DNA of 7,834 bases from an uncultured Clostridium sp. GTDB taxonomy: Bacteria; Bacillota; Clostridia; Lachnospirales; Lachnospiraceae. Positions within the stretch are counted from its first letter, which is position 1. The number at the start of each line of letters is the position of its first letter. The notes beneath the pieces are model-generated. The model made no database searches, was not told the origin of the DNA, and was given only the letters and a program-made list of their open reading frames with translations. Location: NCBI GenBank assembly GCA_902464345.1, contig CABQJA010000100.1, forward strand, positions 1 through 7,834, written 5' to 3'. Positions 1-5,947 of this stretch are shown in pieces. The position numbers and the translations under genes are program-made.

Positions 1-78
1 ATCCTGGTAGATCTGCATGCTCTTTCCTGCTTTAATATGGTCTAATACGATTCCGTTTGTAATACTATCAATATTCAT
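1..78 (-). CDS. pyrI: Aspartate carbamoyltransferase regulatory chain, N-terminal 26 codons only
   Basis: This gene encodes the regulatory subunit of aspartate transcarbamoylase, which carries nucleotide effectors' control to the PyrB catalytic trimers. Only the first 26 residues are visible before the window edge. They read MNIDSITNGIVLDHIKAGKS followed by MQIYQD. The G-x-V-x-DHI-x-AG pattern is typical of the first strand of the PyrI allosteric domain; the C-terminal zinc domain is outside the window. The start is the ATG at 78-76, preceded by an AGGAGG site at about 88-93 that begins inside the pyrB stop codon. The gap to pyrB is 13 bases, so the two are almost certainly one transcript. 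The identification rests on a short fragment plus its position after pyrB, which together make it convincing. Confidence 0.9.
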   Translation of the reverse strand, partial: MNIDSITNGIVLDHIKAGKSMQIYQD

Positions 79-91
79 ATCCCTGCCTCCT

Positions 92-1018
92 TTACAGATT
101 CTCCGGTGCAAGACCGAGAAGTGTCATGATCAATGCCATCCGCACATGCTTTCCGTTCATTACCTGCTTGAAATAACATGCCCGCGGATCATCATCCACC
201 TCTGTCGAAATCTCATTTACTCTTGGAAGCGGATGCAGGATTGACATATCCGGCTTCGCCTTCTTCAGCTTCTCGGTATCCAGAATGTAGGTATCCCGTA
301 ATCGGATATAATCCGCTTCATTGAAGAACCGTTCCTTCTGAACACGGGTCATGTATAAAATATCCAGATCCCCGATCACATCCTCCATACTCTCTACCTG
401 CTCATACGGGATGTTGTTTTTCTCAAATACTTCCTCCCGGATATAATCCGGTACCTGCAGCTCCTGTGGTGAGATCAGAACGTAATGGATATTCTGATAT
501 CTGGATAATGCCTTGATCAGGGAGTGTACGGTTCTGCCGAATTTCAGATCGCCGCAGAAACCGATCGTGAAGTTCTCCAGTCTTCCCTTCTCCCGCTGAA
601 TCGTTAACAGATCCGTCAGAGTCTGTGTCGGATGTGCATGTCCGCCGTCTCCCGCATTAATGATCGGCACCGGTGACTTTAAGGATGCGAGCAATGGTGC
701 TCCCTCCTTCGGGTGCCGCATTGCAATAATATCCGCATAGCAACCTACAACCTGAACCGTATCATGAACGCTTTCTCCCTTCGTTGCCGAAGACGAATCG
801 GCCGAAGAAAAACCAAGTACGCTACCGCCTAACTCTATCATAGCTGCTTCAAAGCTCAACCGGGTTCTTGTACTTGGTTCAAAAAATAAGGTCGCAAGCT
901 TCTTTCCCTTACATACCTCACTATATTTTTCTTTATGTTCGATAATGTCATTGGCCAGTGCCAACAGCTTCTCAATTTCCTGTACGCTTAAATCCATTGG
1001 ATCAATCAAATGTCGCAT
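92..1018 (-). CDS. pyrB: Aspartate carbamoyltransferase catalytic subunit
   Basis: PyrB condenses carbamoyl phosphate with L-aspartate to give N-carbamoyl-L-aspartate, the committed step of cytosolic pyrimidine synthesis. The 308-residue product matches the usual family length of about 305-310. The carbamoyl-phosphate loop FFEPSTRTRLSFE is at 45-57, with STRTR at 49-53. The mobile-loop lysine is K80 in SSATKGES, HPTQ is at 129-132, and the aspartate-binding HPLPRVNEI is at 262-270. I chose the ATG at 1018, giving MRHLIDPMDL, because a GGAGGT site lies 6 bases upstream. An in-frame ATG at 1039 would add seven unconserved residues and has no good ribosome site. pyrI follows directly, so the enzyme is expected to be the allosteric PyrB/PyrI holoenzyme. 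A separate consensus promoter at 1058-1086 drives the pair. No disruption is seen. Confidence 0.97.
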   Translation of the reverse strand: MRHLIDPMDLSVQEIEKLLALANDIIEHKEKYSEVCKGKKLATLFFEPSTRTRLSFEAAMIELGGSVLGFSSADSSSATKGESVHDTVQVVGCYADIIAMRHPKEGAPLLASLKSPVPIINAGDGGHAHPTQTLTDLLTIQREKGRLENFTIGFCGDLKFGRTVHSLIKALSRYQNIHYVLISPQELQVPDYIREEVFEKNNIPYEQVESMEDVIGDLDILYMTRVQKERFFNEADYIRLRDTYILDTEKLKKAKPDMSILHPLPRVNEISTEVDDDPRACYFKQVMNGKHVRMALIMTLLGLAPENL

Positions 1019-1057
1019 AATGCACCTCCGTACTTTCATCTGTTTTTATCCTTCAAC

Positions 1058-1086
1058 AGTATAAACTTCCACCCTTCCTGTGTCAA
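1058..1086 (-). promoter_or_regulatory. Sigma-A-type promoter of pyrBI
   Basis: On the minus strand a perfect TTGACA (-35, 1086-1081) is followed after exactly 17 bases by TATACT (-10, 1063-1058). Transcription would start near 1051, leaving a leader of only about 32 bases before the pyrB ATG at 1018. The -35 box contains the TGA stop codon of the upstream membrane-protein gene (1085-1083). The short leader has no room for a PyrR-binding attenuator or other terminator/antiterminator pair. Confidence 0.8.
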
Positions 1087-1562
1087 TTATTTCCCGGAAT
1101 CTCTTTTAACTTTCTGCGGACCAGATTCTCCACCTCTTCCTGCTGGTCCTTCTCGCATTCAATAATGTACTGCCGCTTATTGGCGCGCAGCTTCACCTTT
1201 ATTGTATTTATGTTGTCATTTACGAATTTATAACCTTCAATGTGCTCCCAGTCAATAAAAGTTAATCCCACAAACATGCCTTCTTCGGAAAGTCCACTGC
1301 GGATTCGAGTCGTTATGACAATAAAGAAGATATACATCAGGAGCGGCGGCACAAATATGTAATACCGGAACCAGACAGACATGGCGATTCCCACCAGTGC
1401 CACATTGACATTGATGATCTCTGACACACTGCTGGAGCGCCCCAGCCGGCTTTCCACCAGAATGCCCTTCTGCCGGTGCAAAACCACACAACTGATAATC
1501 CCGATCGTCACAAATCCCAGCGTAAGCGCTGCGGATAATACATATTGTAAATACTGCCACAT
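1083..1562 (-). CDS. Small membrane protein resembling DUF5673
   Basis: The function is not known. The 159-residue protein has an N-terminal membrane helix at about 7-27 and a second hydrophobic pair at about 51-64 and 67-86. A soluble C-terminal part of about 70 residues follows. That part has strand-rich segments (GMFVGLTFIDWEHIEGYKF at 95-113, IKVKLRANKRQYIIEC at 121-136) and ends in a charged helix. The D-W-x-x-I-x-GY motif in front of a K-x-K-L repeat resembles the PH-like region of DUF5673 proteins in Firmicutes; this is from memory of the family. I chose the ATG at 1562 because GGAG lies at 1575-1572. An upstream in-frame ATG at 1607 would make an N-terminal extension encoded by a hairpin and has no ribosome site. 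The gene lies 85 bases after metG with no clear promoter of its own, so it probably depends on read-through from metG. Confidence 0.75.
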   Translation of the reverse strand: MWQYLQYVLSAALTLGFVTIGIISCVVLHRQKGILVESRLGRSSSVSEIINVNVALVGIAMSVWFRYYIFVPPLLMYIFFIVITTRIRSGLSEEGMFVGLTFIDWEHIEGYKFVNDNINTIKVKLRANKRQYIIECEKDQQEEVENLVRRKLKEIPGNN

Positions 1563-1596
1563 AACCTTTATCTCCTGCTTTTCTACCGGTTTTATA

Positions 1597-1630
1597 AATG
1601 ACCGCACACCATTCCTGATATGCGGTCATT
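1597..1630 (-). repeat. Intercistronic hairpin between metG and the membrane-protein gene
   Basis: AATGACCGCA (1597-1606) and TGCGGTCATT (1621-1630) form a perfect 10-bp inverted repeat around a 14-base loop. It begins 17 bases after the metG stop codon. On the minus-strand transcript the stem is followed by UAUAAAACC rather than a U-run, so it is a poor intrinsic terminator. It could be a leaky terminator, an mRNA-stabilising 3' hairpin for metG, or a processing site that sets the level of the downstream gene. Confidence 0.6.
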
Positions 1631-1647
1631 CATTTCTTCAAATTCTG

Positions 1648-3594
1648 TTAACGGATCTCTGCTCCGTGCGGCATCTCCTTCTCGGATGTCAAGAGAGAAA
1701 GATTTCCGTTCTCATCCTCTGCACACAGAAGCATGCCCTCTGATTTTACTCCTGCCAGTGTTGCCGGCTTTAAGTTCGTTACTACAACGACCTTCTTACC
1801 TACCATCTCTTCCGGTGAGTACTGGGACTTGATGCCGGATACGATCTGACGGATCTCGCTGCCGATCTTAACCTGTGAGCATAACAGCTTCTTGGACTTC
1901 TTTACCTCTTCACAGGCAATGATCTGTCCCATCCGTAACTGTACCTTGTCAAACAGATCAATGTCGATCTCTTCCTTCTGCTCAACATCAATACCAGGAC
2001 CGTACTGATTTAATTTCGCCTCTTCCTTCCGGCGCTCCAGCTCCTCCAGAACCTCATTGACATCCAGACGTGCGAATAAGATCTCCGGATTCTCGGTTAC
2101 CTTATTATTATTCGGATACATACCGAAGCTTCCCAACTGATCGCACTCACGATCGGTTGCATTTAACTGCTTTAAGATCTTTTCTGCAGTCTCCGGCATG
2201 AAGGACTTTAACAATACCGCACCAATGGTAATACTCTCAACCAGATTGTAAAGAACGGTCTCCAGTCTGCCGCGGGATGCCTCATCCTTTGCCAGTGCCC
2301 AAGGCATGGTCTCATCAATGTATTTGTTACATCTCTTAAAGAGTGTGAATATCTCTGTAATCGCATCTGCAACCCGAAGCTTCTCCATTGCCTTTGTTAC
2401 CTTTAACGGAGTCTCCAGTGCCAGCTTCTTCAGCTCCTCGTCTACCGGTTCCGAAACCTCTGAATTATAGACGATACCGCCAAAGTACTTATTGGACATG
2501 GAAATGGTCCGGTTCACCAGATTTCCTAAAGTATTGGCCAGATCGGAGTTCATACGCTCTACGATCAGCTCCCATGAAATCACGCCATCATTCTCAAACG
2601 GCATCTCATGAAGCAGGAAATAACGAACCGCATCGACACCAAACATCTCTACCAGATCATCGGCATAGATTACATTTCCCTTGGACTTACTCATCTTTCC
2701 GTCACTCTGGATCAGCCATGGATGACCGAATACCTGCTTCGGAAGCGGAAGATCTAAGGCCATCAGCATGATCGGCCAGTAAATGGTATGGAATCGTAAG
2801 ATATCCTTTCCGATCAGATGCAGATCTGCAGGCCAGTACTTCTTAAATAACGGATCACTGTTGCCGTCTACATCATAGCCAAGGCCGGTAATGTAGTTTG
2901 TTAATGCATCGATCCATACATAAATAACATGCTTGTCATCAAAATCAACCGGGATGCCCCACTTAAAGGAGGTTCTGGATACACACAGATCCTGCAGTCC
3001 AGGAAGCAGGAAGTTATTCATCATCTCGTTCTTTCTTGCCTCCGGCTGAATGAACTCCGGATGAGCGTTAATGTGCTGGATCAGCTTGTCGGTGTATTTG
3101 CTGAGTTTGAAGAAGTATGCCTCTTCCTTCGCCGGCTGACACTCTCTGCCGCAGTCCGGACACTTGCCGTCGATCAGCTGGGAGCTGGTAAAGAAAGACT
3201 CACAAGGTGTACAATACATACCCTCATACTCACCTTTATAAATATCACCTTTTTCATATAATTTCTTAAAAATCTTCTGAACCTGCTTCTCATGATCCTC
3301 ATCGGTAGTACGGATGAACTTATCATAGGAAGTGTTCATCAGATCCCAGATTCTCTTAATCTCACCGGCAGTCTTGTCTACGAACTCCTTCGGGGTAACG
3401 CCTGCCTCTGTTGCCTTCTGCTCGATCTTCTGACCATGCTCATCGGTACCGGTCTGGAACCGTACATCATAGCCTAAAAATCTCTTGTACCGCGCAATAC
3501 TGTCTGCCAGTACGATTTCATACGTGTTTCCAATGTGCGGCTTGCCTGATGTATAGGCAATCGCAGTTGTGATGTAATAAGGTTTCTTTGCCAT
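1648..3594 (-). CDS. metG: Methionyl-tRNA synthetase
   Basis: MetG is a cytosolic class I aminoacyl-tRNA synthetase that charges tRNA-Met with methionine using ATP. The 648-residue length is usual for the form with a C-terminal tRNA-binding domain. The catalytic HIGH-type motif appears as HIGN at 20-23, and KMSKS is at 300-304. The connective-peptide zinc knuckle has C128, C131, C145 and C148. The anticodon-binding helical domain covers about 350-500. A charged linker leads to an EMAP/Trbp111-like OB-fold domain at about 545-648, starting IDLFDKVQLRMGQI. The ATG at 3594 is supported by GGAGGAG 5 bases upstream. Expression is controlled by the T-box leader at 3632-3947, so uncharged tRNA-Met should raise it. 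A hairpin and the membrane-protein gene lie downstream. No missing key residues are seen. Confidence 0.98.
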   Translation of the reverse strand: MAKKPYYITTAIAYTSGKPHIGNTYEIVLADSIARYKRFLGYDVRFQTGTDEHGQKIEQKATEAGVTPKEFVDKTAGEIKRIWDLMNTSYDKFIRTTDEDHEKQVQKIFKKLYEKGDIYKGEYEGMYCTPCESFFTSSQLIDGKCPDCGRECQPAKEEAYFFKLSKYTDKLIQHINAHPEFIQPEARKNEMMNNFLLPGLQDLCVSRTSFKWGIPVDFDDKHVIYVWIDALTNYITGLGYDVDGNSDPLFKKYWPADLHLIGKDILRFHTIYWPIMLMALDLPLPKQVFGHPWLIQSDGKMSKSKGNVIYADDLVEMFGVDAVRYFLLHEMPFENDGVISWELIVERMNSDLANTLGNLVNRTISMSNKYFGGIVYNSEVSEPVDEELKKLALETPLKVTKAMEKLRVADAITEIFTLFKRCNKYIDETMPWALAKDEASRGRLETVLYNLVESITIGAVLLKSFMPETAEKILKQLNATDRECDQLGSFGMYPNNNKVTENPEILFARLDVNEVLEELERRKEEAKLNQYGPGIDVEQKEEIDIDLFDKVQLRMGQIIACEEVKKSKKLLCSQVKIGSEIRQIVSGIKSQYSPEEMVGKKVVVVTNLKPATLAGVKSEGMLLCAEDENGNLSLLTSEKEMPHGAEIR

Positions 3595-3631
3595 TTCTGC
3601 TCCTCCTGCATTCTATTTCTCTTCCTATCAG

Positions 3632-3696
3632 AAAACCCGCCCTTAAGATTCCTGTCCGGCGTTTCGGCCTTCTGTTCAAGTCATCTTAAAGACGGG
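3632..3696 (-). terminator. Intrinsic terminator of the metG T-box leader
   Basis: CCCGTCTTTAAGA (3696-3684) pairs with TCTTAAGGGCGGG (3648-3636) in a 13-bp stem with two G-U pairs, followed by TTTTC. The 35-base loop carries an inner GGC/GCC hairpin at 3658-3669. The 5' arm shares the CCGTCTTT segment that the T-box antiterminator needs, so the two structures exclude each other. Confidence 0.9.
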
Positions 3697-3947
3697 TATA
3701 AATCCGTGGTACCACTTTAATTCTCTGACACCTCACGATGTCAGACTCAGGAACTGCATCTACAGTTCTGCACGATAATGGGTGCTCCCATCGAATGCTT
3801 ACTGACTGATCCGCTCATCTGCTCACACTCGCCGCTCCAAGACCATCTTCCATAAGTACTCCACTCTCTGTTCACAGCTACCCAGAGTCTCTGTTAGTGT
3901 CCTTCTCATGTACTCTTCTTTTCCTCGCGTATAACCTTATAAAACTA
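3632..3947 (-). ncRNA. T-box riboswitch leader of metG, probable methionine specifier
   Basis: This cis-acting leader reads tRNA-Met charging and decides between termination and antitermination before metG. The conserved T-box AAAGTGGTACCACGG lies at 3718-3704. AAAG pairs with CTTT and ACGG pairs with CCGT, leaving the canonical 7-base bulge UGGUACC. The variable base U would pair with discriminator A73 of tRNA-Met. Stem III is TCTGACA/TGTCAGA at 3724-3745, and another hairpin (GAACTG/CAGTTC) is at 3751-3768. Stem I has AGTAC/GTACT (3910-3914 with 3855-3859), CACT/AGTG, and a distal CTCTG/CAGAG stem at 3866-3887. Just 3' of the AGTAC helix lies ATG at 3853-3851, the best specifier candidate; another ATG at 3846-3844 is possible. 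The leader's 5' end is inferred from the promoter. Confidence 0.93.
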
Positions 3948-3953
3948 ACTTTA

Positions 3954-3982
3954 AGTATACCTATCCGGTTCTCAACTGTCAA
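3954..3982 (-). promoter_or_regulatory. Sigma-A-type promoter of metG
   Basis: On the minus strand a perfect TTGACA (3982-3977) and TATACT (3959-3954) are separated by exactly 17 bases. The predicted start near 3947 lies at the head of the T-box leader. The -35 box begins only 8 bases after the stop codon of the upstream reductase gene, and no terminator separates the two. Confidence 0.85.
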
Positions 3983-3990
3983 GCATTCTA

Positions 3991-4941
3991 CTAGAAATTA
4001 TCTTCCATGCTGTGAATCAACCGGACAATCATAGTATGTCCCGGAACCAGCACTCCATACTTCTTTGCCAGATCCACAATACAGCCATTTAACGTATCGA
4101 TTTCCGTCTTCTGCTTCTTCTCGATATCCTGCAATGTGGATGCCCGGTGATAATAGGTATCCGGTATCAGTTTCTCATAAAATACCTGCTTATATTCCTC
4201 AGCAGTCGCCCAGTTGGTCGTGTAGCCTGCCGCATCCATAACCGCATAGGTCTCATCGATCAGCTGATCCATAATGGCCCTGGAAGACTCCGACTCCATC
4301 AGCTTTCCATAATTCACACCAAGAATCGCTCCCAGCGGATTCAGAGTCGTGTTGTAAAGCATCTTTGCCCACAGGAACTTACCGACATCCTCTGTTACCT
4401 GCGTCGGCATCCCTGCCGTGTCCAATGCGTGTGCCAGCGGTTCCATGCAGCTATTATCACATCCGTGCAGGGAACCCAGTAAGATCGGTGCCGTATGCAC
4501 GGTAACGTGACTGATATTCGGCTCCGGTCTTAAAAATCCGGTAATCACTCTGGCATTATACACCTGCTCCTTCGGAAAATATTCCAGATACGGAACATCA
4601 TTTCCCCAGCCGTTCTGCATAATTACGAGCTTGCCGTTCTTCTTCAAACACTCCCGGTGATTCCACAGTTCTTTGCTCACTTCCGGGTTAGCCATCGTCT
4701 TTGTACTGATGATTACATAATCATATGCATCGGAAGGAAGTTCTTCATAAGACTCATACGCTCCGACATCTCCCGCCGGACAGCTGTACTCGCCAAACAG
4801 TCCGTTTCTGCCGATTCCTTTCTCACGGATTGCCTGCAGGGTCTTTCCCCGTGCCAGAATATCCACCTGCACATCCTGGCTTCTTAAAAATGTTGCGATT
4901 GCAATCCCAATTGCTCCCGCGCCTACTACTAATGTCATCAT
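3991..4941 (-). CDS. Ketopantoate reductase (2-dehydropantoate 2-reductase) family protein
   Basis: Members of this family use NADPH to reduce 2-oxo acids; the best known, PanE/ApbA, turns 2-dehydropantoate into pantoate for coenzyme A synthesis. The 316-residue cytosolic protein has a Rossmann GAGAIG loop at 7-12, QNGWGN at 109-114, and the catalytic-lysine motif W-x-K-x-x-x-N-x-x-x-NPL at 191-203 (K193, N197, N201). HRASTLQDI leads to KTEIDTLNG, with a likely substrate Glu280. These are the expected active-site residues, so the enzyme should be active. The start ATG at 4941 overlaps the SDR stop codon as ATGA, and a second ATG follows at 4938; translation is probably coupled. No panB, panC or panD lies nearby, and this family has many paralogues acting on other 2-oxo acids. 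PanE itself is possible but not shown. Confidence 0.85.
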   Translation of the reverse strand: MMTLVVGAGAIGIAIATFLRSQDVQVDILARGKTLQAIREKGIGRNGLFGEYSCPAGDVGAYESYEELPSDAYDYVIISTKTMANPEVSKELWNHRECLKKNGKLVIMQNGWGNDVPYLEYFPKEQVYNARVITGFLRPEPNISHVTVHTAPILLGSLHGCDNSCMEPLAHALDTAGMPTQVTEDVGKFLWAKMLYNTTLNPLGAILGVNYGKLMESESSRAIMDQLIDETYAVMDAAGYTTNWATAEEYKQVFYEKLIPDTYYHRASTLQDIEKKQKTEIDTLNGCIVDLAKKYGVLVPGHTMIVRLIHSMEDNF

Positions 4942-5738
4942 GGTCTCTGTCCTAAGCCGCCTTCCAGTGTAATTGTCTCGCCTGTCATATACTTGAAATC
5001 CGGGGATGCCAGCTGTACACAGACTCTTCCGATCTCCAGCTCAGCATCTCCGAAATGTCCCATCGGAGGTGTGTGTACGTTCTTCTCAAATGCATCCGGA
5101 TATGCCTTCTGGAACTGCTCCAGCTGTGAGGTCCATGCCAGCGGGCAGATAATATTTACATTAATTCCGTCCCTGGCCCACTCGGTTGCCGCAACTCTGG
5201 TCAGACCACGAATGCCTTCCTTCGCTGCTGCGTATGCACACTGTCCGAAATTACCGAACAGACCGGCGCCGGATGCAAAATTGATCACCGAACCTTTCTG
5301 CTCCTTCAAATATGGATAGCATGCCTTCATATAATAAAAAGCTGCATATAAGCCGGAGTACATTGCCAGATTAAACTGGTCGGTCGTGTGCTCTGCCAGC
5401 GGTACACCGGAAGCAGATGCCTGTGCGTTATTGATCAGCACATCGATTCTTCCAAATGTATCCACGGTCTGTTTTACCACATTGGCAACCACTGCTTCAT
5501 TGTCTGCACTTGCTTCAATGTCTGCCTGAACTGCCAGCACCTTGATGCCGTACAGACGCTCCAGCTCTTCCTTTGCATCTTCAAGCTTCTTCACATTCCG
5601 TCCCGTGATAACAAGATTGGCGCCTTCTTTCGCATACGCTGTTGCGATTCCGTAACCGATCGAGCCGCATCTTCCGTCACTTAAGACTGCACGTCCGCCA
5701 CCGGTAATGATTGCTGTTTTGCCTGTTAAAAATCCCAT
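4938..5738 (-). CDS. Short-chain dehydrogenase/reductase (SDR) family oxidoreductase
   Basis: This is a classical-size SDR of 266 residues, a cytosolic NAD(P)-dependent enzyme that interconverts an alcohol and a ketone on an unknown substrate. NNAQ at 103-106 takes the place of the structural NNAG. The catalytic residues are Ser156 (INFASGAG), Tyr169 and Lys173 (YAAAK), with the usual 13- and 4-residue spacing. The C-terminal MTGETITLEGG is typical of the family. Arg47 in ITGRN after the second strand suggests NADP preference; this is inference. The glycine loop is unusual: TGGGR at 12-16 is separated from SIGYGIA at 26-32 by about nine extra residues. The ATG at 5738 has AGGAGG about 9 bases upstream. 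The reductase gene downstream overlaps by four bases, so the two enzymes probably act in one pathway. The substrate cannot be read from the sequence. Confidence 0.92.
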   Translation of the reverse strand: MGFLTGKTAIITGGGRAVLSDGRCGSIGYGIATAYAKEGANLVITGRNVKKLEDAKEELERLYGIKVLAVQADIEASADNEAVVANVVKQTVDTFGRIDVLINNAQASASGVPLAEHTTDQFNLAMYSGLYAAFYYMKACYPYLKEQKGSVINFASGAGLFGNFGQCAYAAAKEGIRGLTRVAATEWARDGINVNIICPLAWTSQLEQFQKAYPDAFEKNVHTPPMGHFGDAELEIGRVCVQLASPDFKYMTGETITLEGGLGQRP

Positions 5739-5760
5739 ACCTTACATCCTCCTTACTCTT

Positions 5761-5780
5761 ATATCTGCATATGCGGATAT
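5761..5780. promoter_or_regulatory. 20-bp near-palindrome, candidate operator of the SDR operon
   Basis: ATATCTGCATATGCGGATAT is palindromic except for one mismatched pair (T at 5766 against G at 5775). Its core GCATATGC lies between the predicted SDR promoter and the SDR start codon, about 27-46 bases after the predicted transcription start. A second CATATGC occurs at 5789-5795, exactly 21 bases (two helical turns) from the copy at 5768-5774. The placement would suit a repressor dimer blocking transcription, but no regulator gene is adjacent. Confidence 0.4.
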
Positions 5781-5813
5781 TCCATACACATATGCTCTTT
5801 TCTGCTACTTGTC

Positions 5814-5822
5814 AGTATACCA
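5814..5822 (-). promoter_or_regulatory. Extended -10 promoter, candidate for the SDR-reductase operon
   Basis: The minus strand reads TGGTATACT at 5822-5814: a TATACT -10 box preceded by the TGn extension. No good -35 hexamer stands 17 bases further upstream, as is common for extended -10 promoters. Transcription would start near 5807 and give a leader of about 70 bases containing the near-palindrome at 5761-5780. Confidence 0.45.
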
Positions 5823-5872
5823 AAATCCGGTCAGAAATTCCACCGATTCCACTGCTTCTTCTCTATTTTTAG

Positions 5873-5901
5873 TTGTTTTTTCTCAATGCTATGCGTATAA
5901 T
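5873..5901 (+). promoter_or_regulatory. Promoter of the DUF885 lipoprotein gene
   Basis: TTGTTT (-35, 5873-5878) and a perfect TATAAT (-10, 5896-5901) are separated by exactly 17 bases. The predicted start near 5908 leaves a leader of about 40 bases, ending in the AGAAGGAG ribosome site at 5935-5942. It points away from the SDR promoter, about 50 bases apart. Confidence 0.75.
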
Positions 5902-5947
5902 TATCATAGGTTATTTTATGTAAAACACAAGCATAGAAGGAGTTTAT

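Noticed and set aside
1019..1039. An alternative upstream ATG for pyrB at 1039.
   Set aside because: The seven added residues are not conserved in PyrB, and the GGAGGT ribosome site lies within that stretch, correctly spaced for the ATG at 1018.
1040..1059. A small inverted repeat CTGTT/AACAG near the pyrB promoter as an operator or attenuator.
   Set aside because: It is only 5 bp with a 10-base loop, and one arm overlaps the -10 box, so it would not be fully transcribed. It is too weak to claim.
1597..1630. The hairpin after metG as a genuine intrinsic terminator.
   Set aside because: No run of U follows the stem on either strand, so it is listed only as an inverted repeat of uncertain role.
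1381..1743. A 120-codon plus-strand open frame across the membrane-protein gene and the end of metG.
   Set aside because: It spans two real genes and the intercistronic hairpin on the other strand, and has no ribosome site or family resemblance.
2388..2771. A 127-codon plus-strand open frame inside metG.
   Set aside because: It lies opposite a highly conserved metG segment including the KMSKS region, has no ribosome site and encodes a composition-biased sequence with no recognisable family. It is a shadow frame.
3595..3990. A possible small gene in the 396-base gap before metG.
   Set aside because: The whole gap is accounted for by the promoter and T-box leader, and no open frame with a ribosome site is present.
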